Positions 1 through 6,861 are shown, counted from the stretch's first letter. The stretch: DNA of 7,602 nt from Deltaproteobacteria bacterium (GCA_020348625.1 CP070752.1:52647-60248); one strand, 5' to 3'. Made by a program: numbers and translations. The notes: generated from the sequence alone by a model not told the origin.

Positions 1-1260
1 ATGGGCCAGAAGACCGCCACCTGTTTTCAGCGCTGTGTCGGGTTGGATGGCCTATGCGCAGTCTATACCACCACCTATGATATCGATCAAAAATACGGGA
101 CCACCTATCATGAGCGGTTCAAGAACTACCTCCGCGAAGTACAGAAACACGATTGGATGCCTTCAGGGGCGATGACCGATTCCCGGGGTGACCGGAGCCT
201 TCGGCCCAGCAAGCAGGCCCATCCCAATGTCTACCTCCATATAAAAGAACGGTTGGAAGACGGGATCATCGTAACCGGGGCCAAGACCCATATCACCGGT
301 GCCATCAACAGCCACGAGATCATCACCATGCCCACCAGGACCATGACCGAAGAGGACAAAGACTATGCCCTGTCCTTTGCCATTCCAGCTGATACAAAAG
401 GTGTTACCTATGTCTTCAGCAGGCAGACCAACGATACCAGGCGGCTAGACGGGACCCTCGATGCGGGCAACCCTAAGTACGGCATTGTGGGCGGTGAGGC
501 TTTGATTATCTTTAATGACGTGTTTGTCCCCTGGGAGCGGGTGTTCATGGCCGGTGAGTATGATTTTACCACCGAGTTGGTGGAGACCTTTGCAGGCTAC
601 CACCGGAGTAACTATGGAGGGTGCAAGGTAGGCTTGGCCGATGTGGTTATCGGCGGGTCGGCCTGGATAGCCGAAACCCATGGTATCGGCCGGGTCTCCC
701 ACATTGTCGATAAGCTCACCGAGATGATCGCCATGGCAGAGACCTGTTGGTCCTGTACCCTTGCCTGCTCCTATGAAGGGTACAGAACCCCCTCCGGCGC
801 CTACCACATTAATCCCCTTTTGGCAAATGTGGTAAAGCTCAACATTACCAGAATGGTCTATGAATGGATGCGGATAGCCCAGGACATAGCGGGCGGCAAG
901 GTTATCACCCTTCCGGCAGAGCAAGATCTTGTCAATCCCGAGGTGGGAAAGATGGTAGAGGAGTGTTTTTACGGTAAAGACGGTATTGCCCCCATGGATA
1001 TTATCAAGATGTTGAGGCTGATAGAGAATATGTCGGTTGGGGCAGGACTGCCTGAGGCTATGCACGGGGCTGGGTCTCCCGCTGCCCAGAAGATCATGAT
1101 TTCTCGGAGAAGCGGCATTGACAAGAAGATGGAATTGGCCAAGAGGATAGCCGGATTATCGCCGGATACGGATTTTGAACGAATCATCGGAAAAAGCGAA
1201 AAGGCCCATTGGGATGAGGTGAAGAAGAACATGAAGGAAAAGAAGGTGCAGATATCTTAG
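1..1260 (+). CDS. abfD: 4-hydroxybutyryl-CoA dehydratase / vinylacetyl-CoA delta-isomerase (5' end outside window)
   Basis: Cytoplasmic [4Fe-4S]/FAD radical dehydratase of the HpaB fold that interconverts 4-hydroxybutyryl-CoA and crotonyl-CoA and isomerises vinylacetyl-CoA. Compared from memory with Clostridium aminobutyricum AbfD, visible residue n corresponds to about n+91 over the first two thirds. The cluster ligands C99, C103, H292 and C299 appear as C8, C12, H201 and C208; Y296 and K300 as Y205 and K209; Q101, T190 and E257 as Q10, T99 and E166. E455 and A460 appear as E352 and A357, after about 12 residues fewer in between. Keeping all four ligands argues against the related 4-hydroxyphenylacetate monooxygenases, which lack the cluster. 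The ATG at base 1 is probably an internal methionine, because about 90 family residues are missing before it. The C-terminus runs roughly 30 residues past the usual end and is Lys/Glu rich. A small Cys protein follows after 11 bases. Dehydratase assignment is strong; the physiological substrate could still differ. Confidence 0.93.
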   Translation: MGQKTATCFQRCVGLDGLCAVYTTTYDIDQKYGTTYHERFKNYLREVQKHDWMPSGAMTDSRGDRSLRPSKQAHPNVYLHIKERLEDGIIVTGAKTHITGAINSHEIITMPTRTMTEEDKDYALSFAIPADTKGVTYVFSRQTNDTRRLDGTLDAGNPKYGIVGGEALIIFNDVFVPWERVFMAGEYDFTTELVETFAGYHRSNYGGCKVGLADVVIGGSAWIAETHGIGRVSHIVDKLTEMIAMAETCWSCTLACSYEGYRTPSGAYHINPLLANVVKLNITRMVYEWMRIAQDIAGGKVITLPAEQDLVNPEVGKMVEECFYGKDGIAPMDIIKMLRLIENMSVGAGLPEAMHGAGSPAAQKIMISRRSGIDKKMELAKRIAGLSPDTDFERIIGKSEKAHWDEVKKNMKEKKVQIS

Positions 1261-1271
1261 CCCTTCATGCT

Positions 1272-1598
1272 ATGCTCTTACTTGACATTAGATACTGCGG
1301 GGGATGCAACCCCCAAATAGATAGATCAGGGGTAATAAGGGTGCTCAAAGAGGCCTTGGAAAAGCAGGGTATAAGGGCATCTTTTTCCACTGATAAGCTT
1401 GGATCCTACGATATCCTTCTTCTCATGAATGGGTGTATGCACGCCTGCCTTGAGGAAGCGTACCTAAAGGAAGGTCACACTGCTCCATATATCTCTATAA
1501 AAGGTGAGATGGTGGATGATAGCTTTATTGCGGAAGAACGCATAGCTGAATTCCTCGTTAAAAAAATATCTGGGCTATCTCAGTCTCTCCAAAAATAG
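1272..1598 (+). CDS. Small four-cysteine protein (CxxC ... CxxxC), function unknown
   Basis: A 108-residue soluble protein that I cannot place in a named family. It opens with a hydrophobic strand leading into YCGGCNP (C9, C12) and then D17-R18. A second strand, YDILLLMNGC, leads into C55 and C59 (CxxxC). Strand-Cys-helix repeated twice suggests a thioredoxin-like or Rossmann-like half-fold with paired cysteines that could bind a metal or an Fe-S cluster, or act as a dithiol. Both N-terminal cysteines are encoded by TGC, so no selenocysteine is needed. The gene starts 11 bases after the dehydratase stop and has no good Shine-Dalgarno at normal spacing (AAGGTG ends about 25 bases upstream), so it is probably translated by coupling with the dehydratase in one operon. 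A job in supplying, repairing or reducing the dehydratase cluster is inference from position only. The CGGC domain (PF08821) is a loose alternative, but there the motif sits centrally. Confidence 0.8.
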   Translation: MLLLDIRYCGGCNPQIDRSGVIRVLKEALEKQGIRASFSTDKLGSYDILLLMNGCMHACLEEAYLKEGHTAPYISIKGEMVDDSFIAEERIAEFLVKKISGLSQSLQK

Positions 1599-1684
1599 AG
1601 CTACTGAGTTGAAGGAACGTTTACCGCGTACTGGCGTGTAAAGAATGTATGCTGTCAGGTCAGAGGCCCTGCTCAATGGCACTG

Positions 1685-1708
1685 TCATTACTAATGAGCT
1701 AATATACT
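1685..1708 (+). promoter_or_regulatory. Candidate operator dyad and -10 box ahead of the SDR gene
   Basis: Bases 1685-1697 read TCATTA-C-TAATGA, a perfect 6-1-6 inverted repeat. TATACT at 1703-1708 matches the sigma-70 -10 consensus at five of six positions, but no good -35 lies 16-18 bases upstream. A TTGACA at 1728-1733 has no -10 at 17 bases downstream. A dyad just upstream of a -10 would suit a dimeric regulator acting on the SDR gene 60 bases further on, which would separate that gene from the dehydratase unit. This rests on sequence pattern alone. Confidence 0.3.
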
Positions 1709-1767
1709 GCACACAATTCAATTCGGGTTGACATTATAACTTCCCTTTTTCAAGAAGGTATCAGCTC

Positions 1768-2532
1768 ATGGATAGATTCAATCTTCATGAAAAGACAGCT
1801 ATTGTAACCGGGGGAAGCCGAGGCATTGGAAAGGCCATTGCTCTAGGATTTGGAGACTCTGGTGCAAAGGTTGTGGTTGCCGCTCGAAAGGTGCATCTCC
1901 TTGAGGAAGTGGTTGAGGAAATTAGGGCTACAGGTGGTGAAGCGCTCGCTGTAAAATGCGATCTATCAAACGATAATGAGCTCCACAATCTCATCGATAA
2001 AACCGTGCAGAGGTTTGAAAGAATAGACATACTTGTTAATAATGCGGGGATTAGTCCTTTCCTGGCAAAGTCTGAGGAGGTAACCAAGGAGATGTTTGAG
2101 CAGGTGATTCAAGTTAATCTGCTGGCCCCCTTTCTATTGTGCCGTGAAGCAGGAAAGATCATGATGAAGAATAACTGGGGTCGAATCATAAACATTGCTT
2201 CCGTAGGGGGAATGGTGGGTTTCCAACGGCAAATAGCCTACAGCGCCACAAAGGGTGCACTCATCCAGATGACCAGGGTGTTGGCTATTGAGTGGAGTCA
2301 AAAATACAATATCACGGTAAATGCCATCGCTCCTGCTTATCTCGCCACTGATCTCACCGAGGGAGTAAGGGCTTCAAAGAAAATATCTGAAAATCTACTG
2401 CAAAGAACACCAATGAGACGGTTTGGCGAAACAGAGGAGATAGTAACCGCTGCCTTGTACCTTGCCTCAGCATACTCAAGCTACACAACGGGCACAACTC
2501 TCACCGTGGATGGCGGCTGGATGGCGTATTGA
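1768..2532 (+). CDS. SDR family NAD(P)-dependent oxidoreductase (FabG-like)
   Basis: A 254-residue classical short-chain dehydrogenase/reductase, the usual family length, cytosolic and with no signal peptide or membrane segment. It has the cofactor glycine motif TGGSRGIG at 14-21, A39-R40 at the end of beta-2 (the Arg favours NADPH over NADH), the adenine-contacting CDL at 64-66, and NNAG at 91-94. The catalytic tetrad is N117, S145, Y158 and K162. The C-terminal TVDGGW is typical. After the catalytic helix the common PG is PA (189-190). Substrate is not readable from sequence: 3-oxoacyl-ACP/CoA reductase, a hydroxyacyl-CoA dehydrogenase or a polyol/sugar dehydrogenase are all possible. The start is supported by AAGAAGG at 1752-1758, nine bases before ATG. 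It lies 169 bases after the small Cys protein, so it may have its own promoter. A role in hydroxyacyl metabolism beside the dehydratase is inference. Confidence 0.93.
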   Translation: MDRFNLHEKTAIVTGGSRGIGKAIALGFGDSGAKVVVAARKVHLLEEVVEEIRATGGEALAVKCDLSNDNELHNLIDKTVQRFERIDILVNNAGISPFLAKSEEVTKEMFEQVIQVNLLAPFLLCREAGKIMMKNNWGRIINIASVGGMVGFQRQIAYSATKGALIQMTRVLAIEWSQKYNITVNAIAPAYLATDLTEGVRASKKISENLLQRTPMRRFGETEEIVTAALYLASAYSSYTTGTTLTVDGGWMAY

Positions 2533-2755
2533 CGGGACTACACATAACGCTTCTGGATTCTGCAAAGCACGGGAGGCTCTGAGCAGAAGAAAAGGCCGAA
2601 TAAGCATTACCTCAGTGGCTGCATTGGAAGTTATGCGATGTTCTCGAATCCGGCCTTAACGTAGATGGTTATGCCTCAGCCGAACACAGTGTTGCAGAGG
2701 AAGAAGATCTGTCCATGAAATTCACAATACGGATTAGTCATAAGGAGATTCCGGG
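2533..2755. other. Intergenic spacer with possible coding debris and distant 7-bp inverted arms
   Basis: No complete gene is seen in these 223 bases. AAGGCCG at 2592-2598 and CGGCCTT at 2651-2657 are perfect inverse arms 52 bases apart, but without a compact stem or a T-run they do not make a convincing terminator. One + frame is open from 2602 through the spacer and on into the next gene, with a protein-like stretch (SGLNVDGYASAEHSVAEEED) but no start codon before the ATG at 2715. AAGGAG at 2742-2747 is the ribosome binding site of the following gene. Confidence 0.45.
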
Positions 2756-3280
2756 ATGGAAAAGGCCAAGCAGGAACTTCTGGATAAGGCTTATGAACTG
2801 GGATTTGAGTACGAAAAGGTATACAGGGGTTGCTCACAATGCGTAATTGCGGCCATCCAGGATACCCTGGATATCAGAGATGATAGCGTGTTCAAGGCAG
2901 CGACCGGGCTTGCAGGAGGTGGCGGCCTGACTGGTATTGGGGTCTGTGGCGGTTATGTGGGCGCTGTAATGGTGCTCAGCCAGCTGGTTGGCCGCGAGCG
3001 CTCGAACTTCGACGACCCTGAGGGCATCCGACATAAGACATTTGAGTTAACCAGGAAACTCTTACAGGGTTACACGCGCGAACTCGGCTCAATCATTTGC
3101 AGGGATATTCAACTCATAAGATTTGGTCGCCCGTATTACATCGCTGATGCTAATGATTACGAGAAATTCGAAGCCGCAGGTGGCCATGTGGACAAGTGTC
3201 CCGATGTTGTGGGAAAAGCCGCCCAGCTGGCAGTTGAGATAATCCTGGATGAAGGCCTCGTTGGACCCCCAAAAGAATAG
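2756..3280 (+). CDS. C-GCAxxG-C-C family (PF09719) putative redox protein
   Basis: A 174-residue soluble protein of the C_GCAxxG_C_C family, small Cys-rich proteins common in anaerobes and thought to be redox-active; their reaction is not established. The family layout is clear. RGCSQCV gives C26 and C29 at the start of a helix, followed by ATGLAGGGGLTGIGVCGG with C64 in the Gly-rich turn, then a helix-rich middle. C115 (IICRD) and C148 (DKCPDVVGKAAQL) complete the five cysteines. The first pair is spaced as CxxC, so it could be a dithiol or a metal-binding pair. There is no signal peptide or transmembrane helix. The start is fixed by AAGGAG eight bases before the ATG. It lies 223 bases after the SDR gene and faces the racemase gene, so it may be monocistronic. 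Family assignment is firm; any electron-transfer partner is unknown. Confidence 0.88.
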   Translation: MEKAKQELLDKAYELGFEYEKVYRGCSQCVIAAIQDTLDIRDDSVFKAATGLAGGGGLTGIGVCGGYVGAVMVLSQLVGRERSNFDDPEGIRHKTFELTRKLLQGYTRELGSIICRDIQLIRFGRPYYIADANDYEKFEAAGGHVDKCPDVVGKAAQLAVEIILDEGLVGPPKE

Positions 3281-3396
3281 CCCACAACCAGGCTCTGACC
3301 ATATAAAAGCTAGGCCGTGTTGAAGTAAATATGAAGGCCCTCAATAATGACCTGAGTAACAACAGAACCCAGAGAATCGACGAAATCTTGAAGTGA
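3281..3396. other. Short convergent spacer
   Basis: These 116 bases separate the stop codon of the C-GCAxxG-C-C gene (+) from that of the racemase gene (-). Convergent genes usually share a terminator here, but I see no GC-rich stem followed by a T-run on either strand. The only repeat noticed is a weak GGCC pair at about 3313-3337 with an AT-rich interior. Termination may be Rho-dependent. Confidence 0.4.
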
Positions 3397-4836
3397 TTAC
3401 CCCTGCATCTGTAGCTTTGAAGTGGGGATTGCGTACGGGCCTTCGGCAATACATGCAATGGTGGGCTTCCTTCCGTGAAATCGCGGATGATGTACCGCGT
3501 AGATTACCGCGTTCTGATACATGGCTTGTGCCATTTCCCTGGTCGAGGAATATCCTACCTCCTTCTCAATACAATCATATCCGCTTATACCCGGTATGAT
3601 CGCATAGTGCTCCTCGGGAATGTGAGGTGCGCAGTAGATGATCCCATCCTCGCCCACCTTACGAATGGGTTTTCCCCACATCTCCGGCTCCCACTGATCC
3701 TTGGTAAAAAGCCACTCTGGGTGACGAAGAATGGAAACATAGCGATCGGGGCCGAGAATCTTTGCAAGATGCAGCAGCGTCTTATACTCAGGGGATCCTA
3801 TCGGCTCGGCATCAATGTTATTGGCCGCTATGACCATAATGCCCCTTTCCTTCACGGCAGGCATGGCAGAAACCGCGCACTTTGCACTCTGATAGTGATC
3901 TCTCCCCACATAGCCGGCATGGGTCAAGACGATATCAAATGGCTCCCTGATAGGTACCTGAACATACTCTCTGATTGCCTCAAAGGCGACGAGGTGGGCC
4001 TTACTGAGATCGCCAGCAAAAACCCCTGTCATCAATAGTCTTTTATCAAGGCTCGTGTTTACCAAGAAATCTACCCCCACTGTCTGGGCCACCTCCAAGG
4101 CCTCCTCATGACAAGGATTACCCTCGAGCACCAAGTCAGTTGCATTCGGGTGCTCCAGGAACTCAACCCCATGAAACCTCTGGATTGTGGTAGTATTCAC
4201 CAAAGCCGGGCATACTCCCTTTCTGCCACCGGATACACCTGCCATGAAGTGGCTTTCCACCAACCCGGCCACGATCTTGACATCGGAACTGTAGAAGACC
4301 TTGTTCACGTACACCTCAGTGCCCTTGGAGGTACGGGCTGCCAAGACCTGCGATGATAGATCCTCACAGTCGTGGTCAACGATATGATAATTATCCACGA
4401 CCTCTGCTCCGAACATGAAGCGTTTCTCCTCCATGGTGCTCGCTCGGTGCATCCCGGTGCCCACAACGAGTACTATGTTCTTCCTCGCAATCCCCGTACC
4501 CTCAAGTATCTCGAGAAGGGGCAGGAGAATCCCCTTCTCCCCCTTATAAGGAACTGGTCGGGTAATATCAGAAACGGTTATACCGACCGTAACCTCACTA
4601 GTGGGTTTGCCCTTGGATTTGATGATTTCTCCCAGCTTTGGCGTGCCTATTGGATTATTCAAGGTCTTGAAGATCTCCTCTCTGGAATTGGCCAGATGGG
4701 GCATCTTTCTCATGTGAAGGATCTCGCACTCGGACGGGACGGAGATCTCCAGAAACTCATCCCCGAATTCGACCTCAATCCTCTTCCACCCCTTGGTATC
4801 GGCTTTCGCGATACTATGGGCTATCTCCTCTCTCAT
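3397..4836 (-). CDS. larA: LarA-family nickel-dependent 2-hydroxyacid racemase/epimerase
   Basis: LarA enzymes invert 2-hydroxyacids by hydride transfer on a nickel-pincer nucleotide (NPN) covalently held by a lysine. Numbering from the ATG at 4836 (479 residues), key residues of Lactiplantibacillus plantarum LarA recur with identical spacing: H108, H174, K184 and H200 match H130, H196, K206 and H222, and Y294-Q295-K298 match Y315-Q316-K319. D72 and R75 match D90 and R93 in SDITRP. K206 lies in SGGRKGVCP and is the predicted NPN attachment site. The protein is about 55 residues longer than LarA. The substrate may be lactate or another hydroxyacid, since malate, phenyllactate, hydroxyglutarate and gluconate homologues are known. 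The frame extends up to a GTG at 4989, but the ATG at 4836 is preferred: GTGAGGAAAGG lies just before it, and the extra 51 residues do not look like family sequence. It follows the FAD dehydrogenase on the same strand. No larB, larC or larE cofactor-synthesis genes are in the window. Confidence 0.92.
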   Translation of the reverse strand: MREEIAHSIAKADTKGWKRIEVEFGDEFLEISVPSECEILHMRKMPHLANSREEIFKTLNNPIGTPKLGEIIKSKGKPTSEVTVGITVSDITRPVPYKGEKGILLPLLEILEGTGIARKNIVLVVGTGMHRASTMEEKRFMFGAEVVDNYHIVDHDCEDLSSQVLAARTSKGTEVYVNKVFYSSDVKIVAGLVESHFMAGVSGGRKGVCPALVNTTTIQRFHGVEFLEHPNATDLVLEGNPCHEEALEVAQTVGVDFLVNTSLDKRLLMTGVFAGDLSKAHLVAFEAIREYVQVPIREPFDIVLTHAGYVGRDHYQSAKCAVSAMPAVKERGIMVIAANNIDAEPIGSPEYKTLLHLAKILGPDRYVSILRHPEWLFTKDQWEPEMWGKPIRKVGEDGIIYCAPHIPEEHYAIIPGISGYDCIEKEVGYSSTREMAQAMYQNAVIYAVHHPRFHGRKPTIACIAEGPYAIPTSKLQMQG

Positions 4837-5027
4837 GCCTTTCCTCACTGCTTCAACTCTGGTTTTGCAACCACCTCTGTTTGCTACATTCCCCTGTGCG
4901 CGGCGAGCCGAGCCGCCCACACCGCAAGCACCTATGTGGTAGGCAATCAATCTCGCCGAGACCAAAAAGGCCTGAATCTCGGTCACCACCTTTGCCAGGG
5001 TACAGATCCTTCGTATGGCAATTTGTT

Positions 5028-6410
5028 TTAGAAAAAAATCTTATCCGGGTTCATCAATCCCTTAGGGTCCACCAGTTCCTTGATAGCCTTCATGAGATCA
5101 TAGCTCTGGCCGTGCTCTAGTTCCATGAACTTCCTCTTGCCAATCCCAACCCCGTGCTCCCCCGTACAAGTACCTCCTAATTCTACGGCCCTGGTTACAA
5201 CTCGTTCATTAATATCCTCTATCACCGACCACTCTCTCAAATCATTGGGAGTTCCAGGCATCACCATGTGTATGTTGCCGTCCCCTGCATGGCCAAATAT
5301 GTATCCGACAACACCCCGCTCCTCTATGAGCTTTTGGCAAAACGTGACCATTTCCGGATATCGGGAGATGGGAATAGCCGCATCAACCGTCAGGGTTTCC
5401 TTGCCCTGATGGGCTCGGTGTATTGTCTCCCAGGCCTCATGTCTCGCACGCCAAAGATCCTCCCGCTCTCTCTCTTCTATACCAAACCGAAAGCTCGTGG
5501 AATCACAGCTTTGGCTCAGCTCCTGAGCAAGGCTCGACGTTTCAAGCAGCGCATCCTTGCTGATCCCATGGAATTCGCAGAAGAGGCTGGGAACCTCCTG
5601 CATGCTCAATCCTGTTTCCCTATTCATGAGTTTGATTAGCTCAGGGGTCAACAGCTCCAACGCAGCGGGTTCGAGGCCCGACCCTATTATCAGGGCAACC
5701 GCCCTCGCTGCGCTCTCAAGCTCATTGAAGGTGACAGTGATGGCAAGATGATGTGAGGGGATGCCGGTTAATCGCAGAGTGGCCTCGGTCACAACTCCCA
5801 GCGTACCCTCTGATCCGACGAATAAGCGGGTGAGATCATAGCCTGATGAGGATTTGCCGGCCTTGCACCCCGTATGGATTACCTCGCCCCGCGGAAGCAC
5901 TAAGGTCATCTTCATTACGCAATCCTTTGTAGCGCCATATTTAACCGTTTGCACTCCAGATGCATTGTTGGCGATCATGCCCCCGATGCTCGCATCTGCT
6001 CCCGGATCAACGGGGAAAAATAGGCCGTATTTCCCTGCGTGGCGATTCAGCTCCTTCCGTAACACTCCTGGCTGAACATCTGCCTGAAGATCCTCGGGCC
6101 GAATCTCCAATATCTTGTTCATCCTGGTGAAATCCATGACAAGCCCTCCCCGAGTAGGCACAGGGTTTCCTTCAAGGCTCGTTCCTGCACCCCAAGGAGT
6201 TACAGGAATCCCTTGATCGTAAGTCCAGGTCAGTATGCGACTCACCTCCTTAGTGGTGATCGGCCAGATAACGCCTGCGGGCAGTTTTCCAAGATGGGCG
6301 GAAACATCATGAAGGTGAAGCTCCCGGTTCGATTGGCCAACTGAAAAGCGATCCTGGTCTACTAAAGAGGATAGAGCCCCGATCTGTTCCTGTGTAAACT
6401 GCTCCATCAT
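5028..6410 (-). CDS. glcD: FAD-linked D-2-hydroxyacid dehydrogenase (GlcD / D-lactate dehydrogenase family)
   Basis: Flavoenzyme that oxidises a D-2-hydroxyacid (lactate, glycolate or 2-hydroxyglutarate type) to the 2-oxoacid. It is 460 residues, normal for GlcD/Dld-like proteins. The N-terminal FAD_binding_4 domain has WPITTKEV (49-56), IPVTPWGAGTSLEG (68-81), PVDPGADASIGGMIANNASG (133-152), KYGATKD (157-163) and GSEGTLGVVTEA (199-210). The C-terminal FAD-oxidase_C domain has GHAGDGNIH (373-381, H374 and H381) and GGTCTGEHGVGIGK (412-425, E418-H419), the usual metal and substrate site, and ends in LMNPDKI. There is no C-terminal iron-sulfur CCG domain, so electrons must leave through a partner such as an EtfAB or Fe-S protein not seen here. 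The ATG at 6410 has GAAGGGG about six bases upstream. The LarA-family gene follows downstream, which fits a module that racemises and then oxidises the D-isomer. The exact substrate is not readable; the symbol denotes the family. Confidence 0.92.
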   Translation of the reverse strand: MMEQFTQEQIGALSSLVDQDRFSVGQSNRELHLHDVSAHLGKLPAGVIWPITTKEVSRILTWTYDQGIPVTPWGAGTSLEGNPVPTRGGLVMDFTRMNKILEIRPEDLQADVQPGVLRKELNRHAGKYGLFFPVDPGADASIGGMIANNASGVQTVKYGATKDCVMKMTLVLPRGEVIHTGCKAGKSSSGYDLTRLFVGSEGTLGVVTEATLRLTGIPSHHLAITVTFNELESAARAVALIIGSGLEPAALELLTPELIKLMNRETGLSMQEVPSLFCEFHGISKDALLETSSLAQELSQSCDSTSFRFGIEEREREDLWRARHEAWETIHRAHQGKETLTVDAAIPISRYPEMVTFCQKLIEERGVVGYIFGHAGDGNIHMVMPGTPNDLREWSVIEDINERVVTRAVELGGTCTGEHGVGIGKRKFMELEHGQSYDLMKAIKELVDPKGLMNPDKIFF

Positions 6411-6531
6411 TTTTCCCCTTCAGGTATTCTTGTCGTTTGTTGAAAACCTCAGATGAAGAAATTCATTTCAGGAGTATAATGTTGAATAGCTGGGGCATCA
6501 AGGGAAAACGAGGACAGGAGCCCGTGGATTA

Positions 6532-6813
6532 GCCAAAGAGGAGCGGGGCACGATGAAGATCGTCGATCCTAGCAGAATAGTGTCCGACGCTGTGAACTAA
6601 ATTGAAACTTGCCATTCGCCCTTGCATGCGGTCCGCGATTTCCTAATGGGTTTCCAAGACTGTCTGGGTATTTTTCCCCAAGGCAGTTGAAAACATGCCT
6701 GGCAAGCTGGCCTCACTGCGGATCAGCGATTCTTTTAAGTGTGATCCCTGATTGAAGATGAGTCCATGATCTGTGATAAGGAAAAATTTTCTTGACAAAA
6801 ACAGTCCCTTCCA
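6532..6813 (-). pseudogene. Possible decayed reading frame, two open stretches split by TAG
   Basis: In one minus-strand frame, 56 codons from 6813 to 6646 are open, then TAG at 6643-6645, then 37 further codons to TAA at 6529-6531. The first part contains LITDHGLIFNQGSHLKESLI, and the part after the stop contains ADRMQGRMASFNLVHSVG. The residue mix is protein-like, but I do not recognise a family, and there is no good start codon or Shine-Dalgarno in this frame. An ATG at 6815 in another frame opens a short peptide in the same place, which could point to a frameshift. Chance open frames of this size are common, so this is only a candidate relic. Confidence 0.2.
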
Positions 6814-6820
6814 TTAGAAA
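6792..6820 (+). promoter_or_regulatory. fhs: Candidate sigma-70 promoter for fhs
   Basis: A perfect TTGACA at 6792-6797 is followed after 17 bases by TAGAAA at 6815-6820, which matches four of six -10 positions. The start site would fall near 6827 and give fhs an untranslated leader of about 220 bases. It is the best-looking promoter I found in this spacer, but the -10 is weak and the leader is unusually long, so a start site closer to the gene in the AT-rich stretch remains possible. Confidence 0.35.
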
Positions 6821-6839
6821 ACTCCTGCCTTCTCTGGTT

Positions 6840-6861
6840 ACGAGACCGAGTGCATTCTCGT
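6840..6861 (+). other. Small hairpin in the putative fhs leader
   Basis: ACGAGA at 6840-6845 pairs perfectly with TCTCGT at 6856-6861 around a 10-base loop. It lies just downstream of the start site predicted from the promoter at 6792-6820. There is no following U-run, so it is not an intrinsic terminator. A six-base-pair stem can arise by chance. Confidence 0.2.

Noticed and set aside
445..1065. A 206-codon minus-strand open frame opposite the dehydratase gene
   Set aside because: It overlaps a gene whose catalytic residues are all accounted for on the + strand. The antisense translation shows no recognisable domain and is a by-product of codon bias.
1272..1598. Selenoprotein hypothesis for the small Cys protein
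   Set aside because: The CGGC cysteines are both TGC and there is no in-frame TGA in the gene.
1620..1642. TTTAC ... GTAAA hairpin after the small Cys protein as a terminator
   Set aside because: Only five base pairs form before mismatches, and there is no T-run downstream.
2592..2657. AAGGCCG ... CGGCCTT inverted arms as an integron attC-like site or terminator
   Set aside because: The core-site consensus (RYYYAAC/GTTRRRY) is not met at the ends, the 52-base interior does not fold into a regular stem, and no T-run follows.
3475..5031. Several + strand open frames of 80-220 codons opposite the racemase
   Set aside because: They lie antisense to a gene with exact LarA motif spacing, are mutually overlapping, and have no family resemblance.
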